From: Bacillus sp. EB01
GTDB lineage: Bacteria; Bacillota; Bacilli; Bacillales; Cytobacillaceae
Assembly (NCBI RefSeq): GCF_000613125.1
Contig: NZ_HG964497.1
Coordinates: forward strand, 3,665,037-3,729,036
Direction of reading: 5' to 3'
Length of the DNA: 64,000 nt
The position numbers and the translations under genes were made by a program. Shown piece by piece: positions 7,791-16,238 of this stretch (positions are counted from its first letter, which is position 1; each line of letters begins with the position of its first letter). Below the pieces are notes generated by a model. The model had not been told where the DNA came from. It did no database searches and was given only the letters and a program-made list of their open reading frames with translations.

Positions 7791-7994
7791 GCGCAAGTGC
7801 CTTGGTCATCGCCGTACAAAATGGAGGGACTTCGACTGGGATAAAGGAATCACGAAGAGCGATAGCGATTCGATGATGACTTATCGTAGGGAGGAGGCCT
7901 GAAGTTTGCGCACGCGTAGGCGCTCCTCGAAAAAGCTATCGCTTTTTCTTCGTGCGATGTTAATGCTGCCGAAGCTTTCCTTGTAGAGCTGGCG
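7791..7994 (+). repeat. Dispersed modular repeat, family A, copy 1
   Basis: Begins GCGCAAGTGCCTTGGTCATCG and ends CCTTGTAGAGCTGGCG. It shares long blocks with the copy at 31.5 kb (CATCGCCGTACAAAATGGAGG, GATAAAGGAATCACGAAGAG, GACTTATCGTAGGGAGGAG, GAAGTTTGCGCACGCGTAGG). It contains the hairpin module GAAAAAGC-TATC-GCTTTTTC (7929-7948) inserted between GGCGCT and GAGCT. The ends AGTGCCT and AGGCGCT can pair with one G-U. Confidence 0.85.
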
Positions 7995-8000
7995 TATAAA

Positions 8001-8032
8001 AAAACCTGCCCTTCTGGAAAAAGGCAGGTTTT
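8001..8032 (-). terminator. Terminator of fabI
   Basis: AAAACCTGCC...GGCAGGTTTT, a 10-bp stem with flanking A/T runs, right after the fabI stop. Confidence 0.88.
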
Positions 8033-8039
8033 GATCATA

Positions 8040-8810
8040 TTAGAGAATGTGGTATCCAGAGTCACAATGGATGTTTTCACCGGTTATGCCGCGGGACATG
8101 TTGCTGAAAAGGAATACAGCGGTGTCGCCGACTTCTTCAGTTGTTGTGGCGCGGTGGAGCGGTGCTTTTTCCTCGATTTCCTTGAGGATGAGGTTAAAGT
8201 CACTGATGCCCTTTGCAGATAGTGTGCGAATTGGACCAGCAGAGATTGAGTTGATTCGGATGTTTTGTGCACCCAAGTCACGAGCCAGGTACTTGACGCT
8301 TGCTTCAAGTGATGCTTTGGCTACACCCATTACGTTGTAGTTAGTGATTGCGCGTTCGCCGCCAAGATAGGTCATTGTCACGATACTGCCGCCATCAACG
8401 ATCATGTCGCGTGCTTCCTTTACAACCGCAGTCAAGGAGTAGGCGGAGATGTTTTGTGCAAGCAAGAAACCATCTCGTGTTGTGTTCAGGTATTCGCCAG
8501 TCAATTCTTCTTTGTTGGCAAAAGCGATGCAGTGAGCGATGCCATGGATGGTGCCGACTTCCGCGCGAATTGTATCGAAGCAGCGCTTGATTTCTTCGTC
8601 AGAGGTAATATCGCATGGTAGGACCATTGTCCCTTCTGCCTCAAGTGAATTAGCAAGTTCGCGCACGGAATCGCCAAGGCGTTCTCCAGCGTAAGTAAAG
8701 ATAAGGCGCGCTCCCGCGTTATGAAGAGAGCGGGCAATGCCCCAAGCAATGCTGCGTTTGTTGGCAACTCCCATGACTACATATGTGTTCCCTTTAAGTG
8801 ATATTGACAT
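8040..8810 (-). CDS. fabI: Enoyl-[acyl-carrier-protein] reductase (NADH), FabI
   Basis: 256 residues, a short-chain dehydrogenase fold. It has the N-terminal nucleotide site (VVMGVANKRSIAWGIA, residues 11-26), catalytic Tyr148 and Tyr158 and Lys165 (MTYLGG, then YNVMGVAK), and the ARDLGAQNIRINSISAGPIRT strand/loop. FabI reduces the trans-2 double bond in the last step of type II fatty acid elongation and is the triclosan target. A perfect-looking FapR operator lies 31 bases upstream, so malonyl-CoA-responsive repression is expected. Its own terminator follows. Single-gene unit. Confidence 0.96.
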   Translation of the reverse strand: MSISLKGNTYVVMGVANKRSIAWGIARSLHNAGARLIFTYAGERLGDSVRELANSLEAEGTMVLPCDITSDEEIKRCFDTIRAEVGTIHGIAHCIAFANKEELTGEYLNTTRDGFLLAQNISAYSLTAVVKEARDMIVDGGSIVTMTYLGGERAITNYNVMGVAKASLEASVKYLARDLGAQNIRINSISAGPIRTLSAKGISDFNLILKEIEEKAPLHRATTTEEVGDTAVFLFSNMSRGITGENIHCDSGYHIL

Positions 8811-8840
8811 TGTGAGAAAATCCCCCTATTAATACAAGTT

Positions 8841-8860
8841 ATTAGTAGTTGGTACTAATT
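8841..8860. promoter_or_regulatory. FapR operator upstream of fabI
   Basis: ATTAGTAGTTGGTACTAATT: both half sites ATTAGTA and TACTAAT are exact and palindromic, matching the known FapR consensus (ATTAGTACC-type inverted repeat). FapR represses fatty acid genes and is released by malonyl-CoA. A second, weaker site is in front of fabH in this window. Confidence 0.9.
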
Positions 8861-8998
8861 GTACACTAGTTCTTCTAAAAAGAAAAGTATTGGAGATGAC
8901 AAATGTCATATTCACTATGAACGTAGTAGTTTAAGGAGGTGCTAAAGGGTTTATACATGACTCAATTGAAGCCCAATGGTTTTAAAATTATCACAATG

Positions 8999-9160
8999 GC
9001 CCGTTTGTGACCACTCTGAAGGTTCAGCAGGGTAATGATCACATAGCTGTTCTCTATGTAACTAAACCAAGCTGTAGGCAACCCGTTAGGTAACTTAGGC
9101 GCTCTCTATGTGTCAAAATCAAGCAGCAAGCTATACATTAAGTAACATAGGCGCTCTAGA
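8999..9160. repeat. Intergenic tandem array, 52 bp period (array 2)
   Basis: The motif (G/C)TNTCTATGT or GCTCTAGA recurs at 9051, 9103 and 9155, exactly 52 apart. The last two units share TTA(G/A)GTAAC(T/A)TAGGCGCTCT. Boundary hairpins such as ACATAG..CTATGT are visible. The array occupies much of the 450-base gap between fabI and prpE; I found no gene in that gap. Confidence 0.65.
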
Positions 9161-9260
9161 CCCCCTCCTCTAATTGCACGCATACTTCTCCTCCCATGAA
9201 TGACTTATCATTAAAATGCGGTAAACTATAGGAAGATTTGTTATTTTCGGAGGACTACAA

Positions 9261-10001
9261 ATGAGTATTGATATCATAGGGGATATACATGGATGTTACC
9301 AGGAGTTTGTTGAGCTGACTGAAAAGCTGGGTTATCAGTGGGTTGAAGGTGTGCCCGTGCATCCGGATGGGCGGAGGCTGGGATTTGTTGGTGACCTTAC
9401 AGACAGGGGGTCAGAGTCGCTGAAAACAGCTGATCTGGTTTGGCGTCTCGTTGTTGAGCGGAACGAGGCATATTATGTGCCCGGAAATCACTGCAACAAG
9501 CTATACCGCTACTACTTAGGCAACAAGGTGCAAGTGTCGCATGGCCTCGAGACTACGGTTGCTGAATTTGAGGCGCTCGATAAGTCTGCCCAAAACCAGG
9601 CACGGAACAGGTTTATTGAACTTTATGAGCGAAGCCAGCTTCACCTTGTCCTCGATGGAGGCAAGCTTGTGATTGCCCACGCCGGAATCAGGGCGGATTA
9701 TATAGGCAAGACTGGCTCTAAAGTTAAGACATTTGTTCTCTATGGAGATATAACTGGGGAAAAACATCCGGATGGCTCACCGGTTCGTCGAGACTGGGCT
9801 GCAAAATACAATGGAAAAGCGGTCATTGTCTATGGGCATACACCAGTAAGCGAGCCGAGAATCCTAAACAATACGTATAATATTGATACCGGGGCAGTAT
9901 TCGGTGGAAAGCTGACCGCGCTCAGGTATCCGGAAATGGAGCTTATTTCAGTCCCGTCTTCCATGCCGTATTTGGCTGAGAAATTCCGGAAGATTGAATG
10001 A
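9261..10001 (+). CDS. prpE: Bis(5'-nucleosyl)-tetraphosphatase PrpE
   Basis: 246 residues of the metallophosphoesterase (PPP) family with all metal-binding blocks: GDIHG (7-11), GDLTDRG (44-50), GNH (75-77), later IAHAG and YGHTP. PrpE hydrolyses Ap4A asymmetrically; in B. subtilis it is linked to spore germination. GGAGGACTACAA precedes the ATG. It converges with the pseudouridine synthase gene and shares its terminator. In B. subtilis the thiamine genes lie between prpE and fabI; here that stretch holds only repeats. Confidence 0.93.
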   Translation: MSIDIIGDIHGCYQEFVELTEKLGYQWVEGVPVHPDGRRLGFVGDLTDRGSESLKTADLVWRLVVERNEAYYVPGNHCNKLYRYYLGNKVQVSHGLETTVAEFEALDKSAQNQARNRFIELYERSQLHLVLDGGKLVIAHAGIRADYIGKTGSKVKTFVLYGDITGEKHPDGSPVRRDWAAKYNGKAVIVYGHTPVSEPRILNNTYNIDTGAVFGGKLTALRYPEMELISVPSSMPYLAEKFRKIE

Positions 10002-10121
10002 CACTGTGCTTTTTTTAAAAAACGCTTTGGACATTTTTTCTAAATCGTTTTGCCAGCCTATCTTCTGATTTCTGTAGGTTATGTTCGGGTGCTGATTGGT
10101 CTTCAAATACCTTAATAAAGT

Positions 10122-10154
10122 TAAAAATCCGGCTGGAACCCCAGCCGGATTTTC
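10122..10154. terminator. Bidirectional terminator between prpE and yjbO
   Basis: AAAATCCGGCTGG-AACC-CCAGCCGGATTTT, a 12-bp stem with A and T runs on either side, between convergent genes. Confidence 0.9.
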
Positions 10155-11051
10155 TTATTCAAGCAATATAGCCATATCATGAGGCATGCTTGCCTGAAAG
10201 CTCATTTGTTCATGGTGGAATGGATGCCAAAAGCTGATTTGTCGGCAATGAAGTGCCTGCCTCCCAATCTTTTCAACAGTTCCTCCGTACAGGCTGTCGC
10301 CTAGCAGCGGATGGCCAAGATGAGACATATGGACACGGATTTGATGAGTCCGCCCTGTTTCAAGCTTTAGCTCAAGATGGGAGAAATCGTGATCGACTTC
10401 CTTTACCACCTTATAATGAGTAGCTGCATATTGCCCGTCGTTGCGGACTTCCCGTTCTATGATGCTGCTCGACTTTCGGCCAATCGGAGCAATAATCGTG
10501 CCTTCTTTTTCTAAAAGAATCCCTTGCGCTAACGCTTCGTATGTCCTCTTTACCCCGCCTGCCTTTTGAAGCTTACTGAAGAGATGATGGGCATGGCGAT
10601 GCTTGGCAACCAGGACTATCCCCGAGGTGTCCCGGTCAAGCCTTGTGACAATATGGGTTGTCGCAGCAAGCCCAATAGAACGATAATAGCCGATTAACGC
10701 ATTGGCCAAGCTGCCCGACGGATGCTCTCTAGAAGGAATCGTGTTCATACCGGCCGGCTTGTTGACGACCAGTAAATACTCATCCTCAAATAAGATCTCA
10801 ATCGGGATATCTTCGCCCTCCATCCCCTCGGCTGGTTCTTCGAGTGGGAAATACACATCAAGCGTATCACCCTCGATGAGCCGGTAAAGGACATTTACTT
10901 CCCTTTCATCAACTAGGATGGAGCCTCCCCTGAATTTGATGTCTGTCAGCGAAGCCGAACTGACCTCATTTTCTTTCAAAAATTCCTTGATCAACTTGCC
11001 AGTATCTTTGGCTGTGATGGTCCAGGTTAATTTAAAGCGGCCAGTAGCCAT
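10155..11051 (-). CDS. yjbO: RluA/RluD-family RNA pseudouridine synthase (YjbO)
   Basis: 298 residues with the catalytic motif HIVTRLDRDTSGIVLVAK; Asp139 is the expected nucleophile. The segment EYLLVVNKPAGMNTIPS (residues 91-107) and the C-terminal TGRTHQIRVHMSHLGHPLLGD are family hallmarks. The N-terminal third is S4-like. It converts uridine to pseudouridine in rRNA or tRNA; the target site is not predictable. GAGGG lies 7 bases before the ATG. The gene follows nadK by 29 bases and is likely in the relQ/nadK/yjbO unit, as in B. subtilis. Confidence 0.92.
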   Translation of the reverse strand: MATGRFKLTWTITAKDTGKLIKEFLKENEVSSASLTDIKFRGGSILVDEREVNVLYRLIEGDTLDVYFPLEEPAEGMEGEDIPIEILFEDEYLLVVNKPAGMNTIPSREHPSGSLANALIGYYRSIGLAATTHIVTRLDRDTSGIVLVAKHRHAHHLFSKLQKAGGVKRTYEALAQGILLEKEGTIIAPIGRKSSSIIEREVRNDGQYAATHYKVVKEVDHDFSHLELKLETGRTHQIRVHMSHLGHPLLGDSLYGGTVEKIGRQALHCRQISFWHPFHHEQMSFQASMPHDMAILLE

Positions 11052-11080
11052 ATGTTTACCCTCTGTTTCGTTGTTAGCAT

Positions 11081-11881
11081 TTAATCCGAATCTGAAATGA
11101 ACGAGTCATGGACGCGTTTCCAGAAGGGGAATGGCCGGAAGCGCGCAAAGCGGATTTTCTCCTCCGGTACCCGGAATTGAATCGACTTGACTTCCTTGTG
11201 AAGCATCGTCAAGTGGTCAATTGTCACTTCAAAATCGGTGCGGTTGACTGGCTTTAGCATGCACGTATGATGCGCAGGTAGAATAAGCGGCGAACCAACC
11301 GTTCTGAACACACGGTTGTTAATAGACGCCATTTCAGTAAGCTGCAGTGCTTCAATGGACGGATGAATGATTGCTCCGCCAAGCGCCTTGTTATAGGCGG
11401 TACTTCCTGAAGGTGTCGATACGCATAGCCCGTCGCCCCGGAACCGTTCGAAATGCTGGCCGCGAATATCAACATCCATGACAAGCGTTCCTTCAAGTCC
11501 CTTTACAGTTGATTCATTGAGTGCAAGGTATCTTGATTCCTTGCCGCCATGCTGGTAGCGGATAATCACTTCAAGAAGCGGATATTCCACAACCTGGTAC
11601 GGCGTCTTCGCAATCGCAATGACGAGCTTCTCGATTTCCTCCGGCACCCAGTCCGCATAAAAGCCAAGGTGGCCCGTATGGACGCCAACAAACGATGTTT
11701 TGGACAGCCGGCTGCTGTAGCGGTGAAAAGCGTAAAGCAGCGTACCGTCGCCGCCAATCGAAATGACGATATCCGGCTGGTCCTCGTCATAAACAAGGTC
11801 AAAATCGAGCAGGTACGTCCTCATCTTATGCATTAATGTATTCGATTTCTGGTCTCCCTTTGTCGTAATCGCAAATTTCAT
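11081..11881 (-). CDS. nadK: NAD kinase
   Basis: 266 residues from ATG 11881 (GAGGAG 9 bases upstream); a longer frame to 12034 overlaps the alarmone synthetase and lacks a ribosome site. The diagnostic GGDGT is at residues 43-47 ([15 protein letters not shown]), followed by LNESTVKG and [21 protein letters not shown]. The enzyme phosphorylates NAD to NADP with ATP. Located between a (p)ppGpp synthetase and yjbO, as in B. subtilis ppnKA. Confidence 0.95.
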   Translation of the reverse strand: MKFAITTKGDQKSNTLMHKMRTYLLDFDLVYDEDQPDIVISIGGDGTLLYAFHRYSSRLSKTSFVGVHTGHLGFYADWVPEEIEKLVIAIAKTPYQVVEYPLLEVIIRYQHGGKESRYLALNESTVKGLEGTLVMDVDIRGQHFERFRGDGLCVSTPSGSTAYNKALGGAIIHPSIEALQLTEMASINNRVFRTVGSPLILPAHHTCMLKPVNRTDFEVTIDHLTMLHKEVKSIQFRVPEEKIRFARFRPFPFWKRVHDSFISDSD

Positions 11882-11933
11882 AATCAGATACTCCTCAACT
11901 TTGACATTCCACTTGCCCTTTCCAAGCCGGGGA

Positions 11934-12578
11934 TCAGGATTGCCCTTTTTTATCCTGTTGGCTTTCTTTTTTTCTTGTAAAAAAAGCCTGGGCCTCCTGA
12001 ATTTCCCCGCGGATGAGCGACATCTCCTCATCAAGGCGGAAAGCCGCTTCTGCCGCGCGCTGCAGCCTGTTTTTAATATCTTCAGGGAATTGGCCCTTAT
12101 ATTTATAGTTCAATGAATGCTCGATGGTTGCCCAGAAATTCATTGCCAGTGTCCTGATTTGAATTTCAGCAAGAATATTCTTTTCCCCATGGATGGTTTG
12201 GACCGGATAACGGATAACAACATGATAGGAGCGGTAGCCGCTCGTTTTTTCATGAGAAATATAATCGCGTTCCTCAACAATCTCAAAATCATTCCGGTTG
12301 CGGAGAAGCTGGACGACTGTCCGAATATCATCAACAAACTGGCACATAAGCCTGAGCCCAGCAATATCCTGCATTTCCTCTTCCAATCTTTCAAGCGGAA
12401 TGCCTTTCTGATTCGCTTTGTCAAGAATGCTCGCAATCGGCTTAACCCTGCCAGTCACAAATTCGATTGGGGAATGGCTGGTGTCCAGATGAAACTGGCT
12501 TCTCATCCCTTTTAACTTAATCTTCAACTCCTCAACAGCCTGTTTATATGGTGCGAGGAACGTTTCCCAATTCTTCAT
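11934..12578 (-). CDS. sasB: Small alarmone synthetase (GTP pyrophosphokinase, SasB/RelQ)
   Basis: 214 residues from [12 protein letters not shown] (ATG 12578; G-run 9-15 bases upstream). It is a stand-alone RelA/SpoT synthetase domain without hydrolase or regulatory domains. [15 protein letters not shown], the metal-binding [11 protein letters not shown] region and [18 protein letters not shown] are clear. It makes ppGpp/pppGpp from GDP/GTP and ATP; B. subtilis SasB (YjbM) works as a tetramer activated by pppGpp. The gap to nadK is 52 bases. Confidence 0.93.
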   Translation of the reverse strand: MKNWETFLAPYKQAVEELKIKLKGMRSQFHLDTSHSPIEFVTGRVKPIASILDKANQKGIPLERLEEEMQDIAGLRLMCQFVDDIRTVVQLLRNRNDFEIVEERDYISHEKTSGYRSYHVVIRYPVQTIHGEKNILAEIQIRTLAMNFWATIEHSLNYKYKGQFPEDIKNRLQRAAEAAFRLDEEMSLIRGEIQEAQAFFTRKKESQQDKKGQS

Positions 12579-12648
12579 TCCTTCTGTCCCCCCCAAGCAT
12601 GAAAGCGGGGCAGCCCCGTGTGCTGCTGCGCTGGCGTTGCCGCATGTT

Positions 12649-13008
12649 TTAGAATATGCTTTCTACCCGTGACACCATTTCATCGCCGTAATTCCCATTT
12701 CCTTTAATGTTTTCAATAAGGTATTCAAGCTCCGAATAGAAATTTTCCATTTCCACCCGGCTTCCTTCAAATTGCAAATATACTTTAAGCTGCTGTCCAA
12801 AGCCCTGTTTTAATTCTCCCCACAGCTGTTCTGGCAGGCTTATGTATGTATATTCCTCATCCTTTTCCATTAAATAAATAAACGATAAATTGTCTGAATC
12901 GACAAGCATCTGACCTCTTGGCACGAGGCCCTCAATTCCTTCAGCAGTCTCGAGGACAAGTTCCTCTTGAATAAGCTTTGCATTCGTTACAGTAAGTTTT
13001 GTTTTCAC
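12649..13008 (-). CDS. yjbL: UPF0738 family protein (YjbL)
   Basis: 119 residues from a GTG at 13008 (GGAGG 8 bases upstream) giving MKTKLTVTNAKLIQEEL; the ATG 15 bases earlier overlaps that ribosome site and is less likely. Acidic, soluble, with IYLMEKDEEYTYISLPEQLW and MENFYSELEYLIENI. Length and position (between relQ and the divergent yjbK) match B. subtilis YjbL. Function unknown. In B. subtilis it is also upstream of the alarmone synthetase. Confidence 0.8.
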   Translation of the reverse strand: MKTKLTVTNAKLIQEELVLETAEGIEGLVPRGQMLVDSDNLSFIYLMEKDEEYTYISLPEQLWGELKQGFGQQLKVYLQFEGSRVEMENFYSELEYLIENIKGNGNYGDEMVSRVESIF

Positions 13009-13131
13009 GAAATCAACCTCCATCTATCAATTCACTATTTTAGCATACTCACAGCCAATCTCCCAAAAATTGCATCAACCAAAAAAACAAAGGATAATGA
13101 ATGATAAGCAATTAGAAAAGCAGGTGTACGC

Positions 13132-13725
13132 ATGGAACAGAATATTGAGATTGAATTTAAGAATATAGTGGAAAAAGATGAATTCAACAAGGTTGCCCAG
13201 GAATTCAAGCTGGGCCTATCCGACTTTAAACATCAGGCCAATCATTATTTTGACACATCCTTATTCCGGCTAAAAGATGCAGGTTCAGCCCTCCGCATCC
13301 GGGAAAAGGACGGTAAGCGAGTGCTGACCTTAAAGCAGCCATATGGAGATGGTTTGCTCGAAACACATCAGCGTCTTTCAGAAAAGGAATTTGATGATGC
13401 TATCAATCTTGGCAAGCTCCCCGAGGGACAGATTCAGTCAGAAATTGAAAAGCTCGGGATACAATTTGAAGAACTTGCCTATTTTGGCACACTGGAAACA
13501 TCGCGTGCAGAAACTCAGTATAAAGAAGGACTGCTCGTACTCGATCATAGCAGCTATCTAGGTACAGAGGATTATGAACTGGAATATGAAGTGGAGGATT
13601 ATCATCAGGGGAAGGAAGTCTTTTATGCTCTTTTGAAGCAGCTTGGAATTCCTAAACGGGAGACCCTTAATAAAATCCGCCGGTTTTATAAAAGAAAGCT
13701 TACACTTGAGACTGAAAGCAATTAA
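13132..13725 (+). CDS. yjbK: CYTH domain protein (YjbK)
   Basis: 197 residues. The CYTH signature EIEFKN (ExExK) is at residues 6-11, followed by alternating charged strands (RLKDAGSALRIREKDGKRVLTLKQP, then YELEYEVEDY) that line a tunnel binding triphosphate in CYTH enzymes. Family members are adenylate cyclases, thiamine triphosphatases or inorganic triphosphatases; the substrate here is unknown. It is divergent from yjbL. Downstream about 290 bases carry no convincing gene; B. subtilis has yjbJ (lytic transglycosylase) there, missing here. Confidence 0.9.
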   Translation: MEQNIEIEFKNIVEKDEFNKVAQEFKLGLSDFKHQANHYFDTSLFRLKDAGSALRIREKDGKRVLTLKQPYGDGLLETHQRLSEKEFDDAINLGKLPEGQIQSEIEKLGIQFEELAYFGTLETSRAETQYKEGLLVLDHSSYLGTEDYELEYEVEDYHQGKEVFYALLKQLGIPKRETLNKIRRFYKRKLTLETESN

Positions 13726-14019
13726 AAGAAGCCATCAGTACGAGCCATCATAATTTAAGGTTAAGCAGACGTCAAAAGCCTGCCTCGTGAAACTTTAAAT
13801 AGTGTCCCTCGATGATTACCTTTGTATCATCCATATATGAAACGGAAATTCAGATAAAAGAAGAATTCAATTATCAAGTTAAAGCCAAAAATGGCAGGGT
13901 GTTTCCTTTTACAGAGCGATTTATTTGAGATATAAATAGGGCATTGCTAAAATAAAGAGACATTCCACATAGAAACAGTGGATAGATATGAAAACAAGCA
14001 ATTCAAAGGAGTTGTCAAC

Positions 14020-14427
14020 ATGACCGGGAAAATGCCTGTGCCTTATGAGGCCCTCGGAAAAGAAACATTGCATCGGCTTGTAGATGCATTTTATGGACTC
14101 GTGAGACAGCATCCTGATCTTGCCCCTATATTTCCAGATGATTTAACTGAAACTGCCAGAAAACAAAAGCAATTCCTGACCCAGTATCTCGGAGGGCCAC
14201 CCCTTTATACTGAGGAACATGGACACCCAATGATGCGCGCAAGGCATTTGCCTTTTCCAATAACTCCTACACGTGCCCGCGCCTGGCTTTCCTGCATGAG
14301 CCAGGCAATGGATAAAGTTGGCCTGGAAGGTCCGTTGCGGGAGGACTTTTACGCCCGGCTTACGCTGACAGCCCAGCACATGATCAATACGCCTGACGGC
14401 GAAGAAACTATAGGTGAGCAGGCATGA
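14020..14427 (+). CDS. yjbI: Truncated hemoglobin, group II (YjbI)
   Basis: 135 residues from ATG 14020 (AAAGGAG 8 bases upstream), a 2-over-2 globin. Tyr25 (AFYG, B10), proximal His76 in RARHLPFPIT and Trp89 (RAWL, G8) are the group II markers. Binds O2/NO. In B. subtilis YjbI has been linked with oxidative damage protection and its gene is next to yjbH, as here. The stop overlaps the yjbH start (ATGA), so the two are translationally coupled. It lies in the same window as an NO/nitrate island, though not adjacent. Confidence 0.93.
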   Translation: MTGKMPVPYEALGKETLHRLVDAFYGLVRQHPDLAPIFPDDLTETARKQKQFLTQYLGGPPLYTEEHGHPMMRARHLPFPITPTRARAWLSCMSQAMDKVGLEGPLREDFYARLTLTAQHMINTPDGEETIGEQA

Positions 14428-15305
14428 TGGAATACGATAAACGCTTCATGAACAGCCAATTACCCCATCATTGCCACGGCACTGAGAAGAAACCGCTCGA
14501 AATTTATATATTTATCGATCCTCTATGCCCGGAGTGCTGGGCAATGGAGCCGATTATAAAAAAACTGCAAATTGAATATGGACGTTATTTTTCAATGAAG
14601 ACTGTCTTAAGCGGAAAGCTTACCATGCTGAATATGGGTAAAAAGAAGAAATTCGAAAGCATTGCCCAGCTCTGGGAAAAAACCGCCAGCCGCTCCGGTA
14701 TGTCATGTGATGCAACCCTATGGCACGAGAATCCCGTTATCTCCCCATATATTGCATCCATTGCCATCAAGGCAGCAGAACTTCAAGGAAGAAAACCCGG
14801 CGCCAGGTTTCTGAGAAGGCTTCAGGAAGTGCTTTTCCTCGAAAAACAGAACATCTCGAATTTCGATGTCCTGAAGGAGGTCGCTCGTACCGTCGGACTT
14901 GATGTCGAGGAATTTATAACGGATATCCATTCCGAAACAGCAGCAAAGGCATTTCAGCAGGATTTAAAGATCACAGCTGAAATGGAAGTCGAGGAGAGTC
15001 CTACCCTGGTTTTCTTTAATCAGAACTCCGATGAGGAAGGCATCAAGATTGCCGGATATTATCCTTATGAAGTGTATGTCCAGGTACTTCAGGAAATGCT
15101 TCCCGAGGTGCCACAGCAATCCCCTCCGCCGCCATTGGAAACCTTCATGAAGTTTTTCCGTCTGGTTGCCTCAAAGGAAATCGCTGTCGTTTATGACCTG
15201 TCGATCCCCCAGGTCGACCGCGAAATGAAAAAATTGCTCTTAAAACAAAAAGTTGAGCAAATACCTGTGAAGTACGGAACGTTCTGGAAGTATGTAAATC
15301 AATAG
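14424..15305 (+). CDS. yjbH: ClpXP adaptor for Spx degradation, YjbH/SpxH
   Basis: 293 residues. A DsbA/thioredoxin-like fold: the CxxC-like CPEC at residues 35-38 in IFIDPLCPECWAMEPI, and a His/Cys-rich N-terminus (HHCH, 15-18) that in B. subtilis YjbH binds zinc. It delivers Spx to ClpXP and so holds down the disulfide-stress response. Spx itself and MecA are encoded 8 kb to the right. The last gene of the yjbI-yjbH unit, followed by a strong terminator. Either of two adjacent ATGs could be used. Confidence 0.92.
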   Translation: MMEYDKRFMNSQLPHHCHGTEKKPLEIYIFIDPLCPECWAMEPIIKKLQIEYGRYFSMKTVLSGKLTMLNMGKKKKFESIAQLWEKTASRSGMSCDATLWHENPVISPYIASIAIKAAELQGRKPGARFLRRLQEVLFLEKQNISNFDVLKEVARTVGLDVEEFITDIHSETAAKAFQQDLKITAEMEVEESPTLVFFNQNSDEEGIKIAGYYPYEVYVQVLQEMLPEVPQQSPPPPLETFMKFFRLVASKEIAVVYDLSIPQVDREMKKLLLKQKVEQIPVKYGTFWKYVNQ

Positions 15306-15327
15306 ACACATATTATTTTCCACACCA

Positions 15328-15365
15328 AAAGGCCATCCCGGCTGTGAATCGGGATGGCCTTTTTC
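15328..15365 (+). terminator. Terminator of yjbI-yjbH
   Basis: AAAGGCCATCCCG...CGGGATGGCCTTTTT, a 12-bp stem with a T-run, 24 bases after yjbH. Confidence 0.92.
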
Positions 15366-15390
15366 TTATATCATTTTCTTCATGAAAATG

Positions 15391-15420
15391 AAAAATGCCC
15401 CGCTGCGGCAGGGCATTTTT
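15391..15420. terminator. Second hairpin, probable minus-strand or backup terminator
   Basis: AAAAATGCCC-CGCTGCGGC-AGGGCATTTTT: symmetric stem with A-run and T-run, so it could end transcription from either side. No minus-strand gene ends right here. Confidence 0.6.
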
Positions 15421-15630
15421 CTATAAAATACGAACAAAGGGGATGGGAGAAATTTTTCACGGTTCAAACAAAGGGGTATATGTTTGTTGTGATCAACTTC
15501 ACGTATAAAATATATCATGGGTAGCTGTACTTTTTCAATATGAATGTGCCTTTTTTCACATAATTGTCATATTCTCCGACCAAGCCTTTCCAGTAAGCGA
15601 TTTCAGAGGAGCACGATAGTTGACAACAGG

Positions 15631-15884
15631 AAAAGCGGAAGCGCCGTATGGACTCCTCGAAAAAGCTATCACTTTTTCTTCGTGCGATGCTGATGCTGCC
15701 GAAGCCTTCCTTGTGGAGGGCCTCGAAGGAGATAAAGGAAACACGATGAGCTCAAGCGAATCGATGTTGACTTATCGTAACGAGGGGACCGAAGTACACT
15801 ATGCGCTAGGCGCTCCTCATTACGCTATCGCGTAATTTCGTGCGAAGCCTATGCTGCCGAAGCCTTCCCTGTGGAGCTAGACAG
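15631..15884 (+). repeat. Dispersed modular repeat, family A, copy with two hairpin modules
   Basis: Starts AAAAGCGGAAGCGCCGTATGG and ends GTGGAGCTAGACAG. Two copies of the hairpin module: GAAAAAG-CTATCA-CTTTTTC (15659-15678) and ATTACGC-TATC-GCGTAAT (15819-15836), each followed by TTCGTGCGA and GCTGCCGAAGCCTTCC(T/C)TGTGGAG. Between them is the family A core (GACTTATCGTAACGAGGGGACC). It lies in the 690-base gap between yjbH and the next small gene; nothing else coding is seen there. Confidence 0.85.
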
Positions 15885-15998
15885 TTCTCAAAGAAAAGAT
15901 ATACTTTTTGATATTTAAAAAATTTCTACTTGCTCGTTCATGAATTGACAACTTGGACAATAAATTAAAAATAATGCTTACATATTGGAGGCTTTGAG

Positions 15999-16172
15999 AT
16001 GAACGGATTCAAGCTGGCGATCCTTATCCTATTATTTATCTTTTCCCTATTTCTGAATTTCCTTGGGCTTATGAATATTTTTCCCTTTCTAATCAGCGCC
16101 CCCCTTCTGTTTATCTCTATCTTCTTTCTCATATCAATGTTTAATCACCGCCGCCGCTTCCGGGGTTTTTAA
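15999..16172 (+). CDS. Small hydrophobic membrane protein (57 aa)
   Basis: 57 codons, GGAGG 7 bases before the ATG. Two hydrophobic helices, about residues 5-24 (KLAILILLFIFSLFLNFLGL) and 27-48, then a basic tail HRRRFRGF, so probably two membrane passes with the tail in the cytosol. I do not recognise a family. The good ribosome site and the positive-inside layout support a real gene; it is isolated among repeats. Confidence 0.6.
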   Translation: MNGFKLAILILLFIFSLFLNFLGLMNIFPFLISAPLLFISIFFLISMFNHRRRFRGF

Positions 16173-16238
16173 CAAAGGGTTCCGTTTTCGAGTGCTTCTT
16201 TTTGGGTTGAGGAATCAGGTTAAGCCCTCGAGCTGATA

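Noticed and set aside
8957-9010. Short frame after AAGGAGGTG upstream of prpE
   Set aside because: Ribosome-like sequence is 15 or more bases from the ATG and the frame has only 17 codons.
13812-13928. 38-codon frame MITFVSSIYETEIQIKEEF in the yjbK-yjbI gap
   Set aside because: No ribosome site and no recognised similarity; could be chance, though it is where yjbJ lies in B. subtilis.
15620-15835. 71-codon frame between yjbH and the small membrane protein
   Set aside because: Lies within the family A repeat; the frame is a by-product of repeat sequence.
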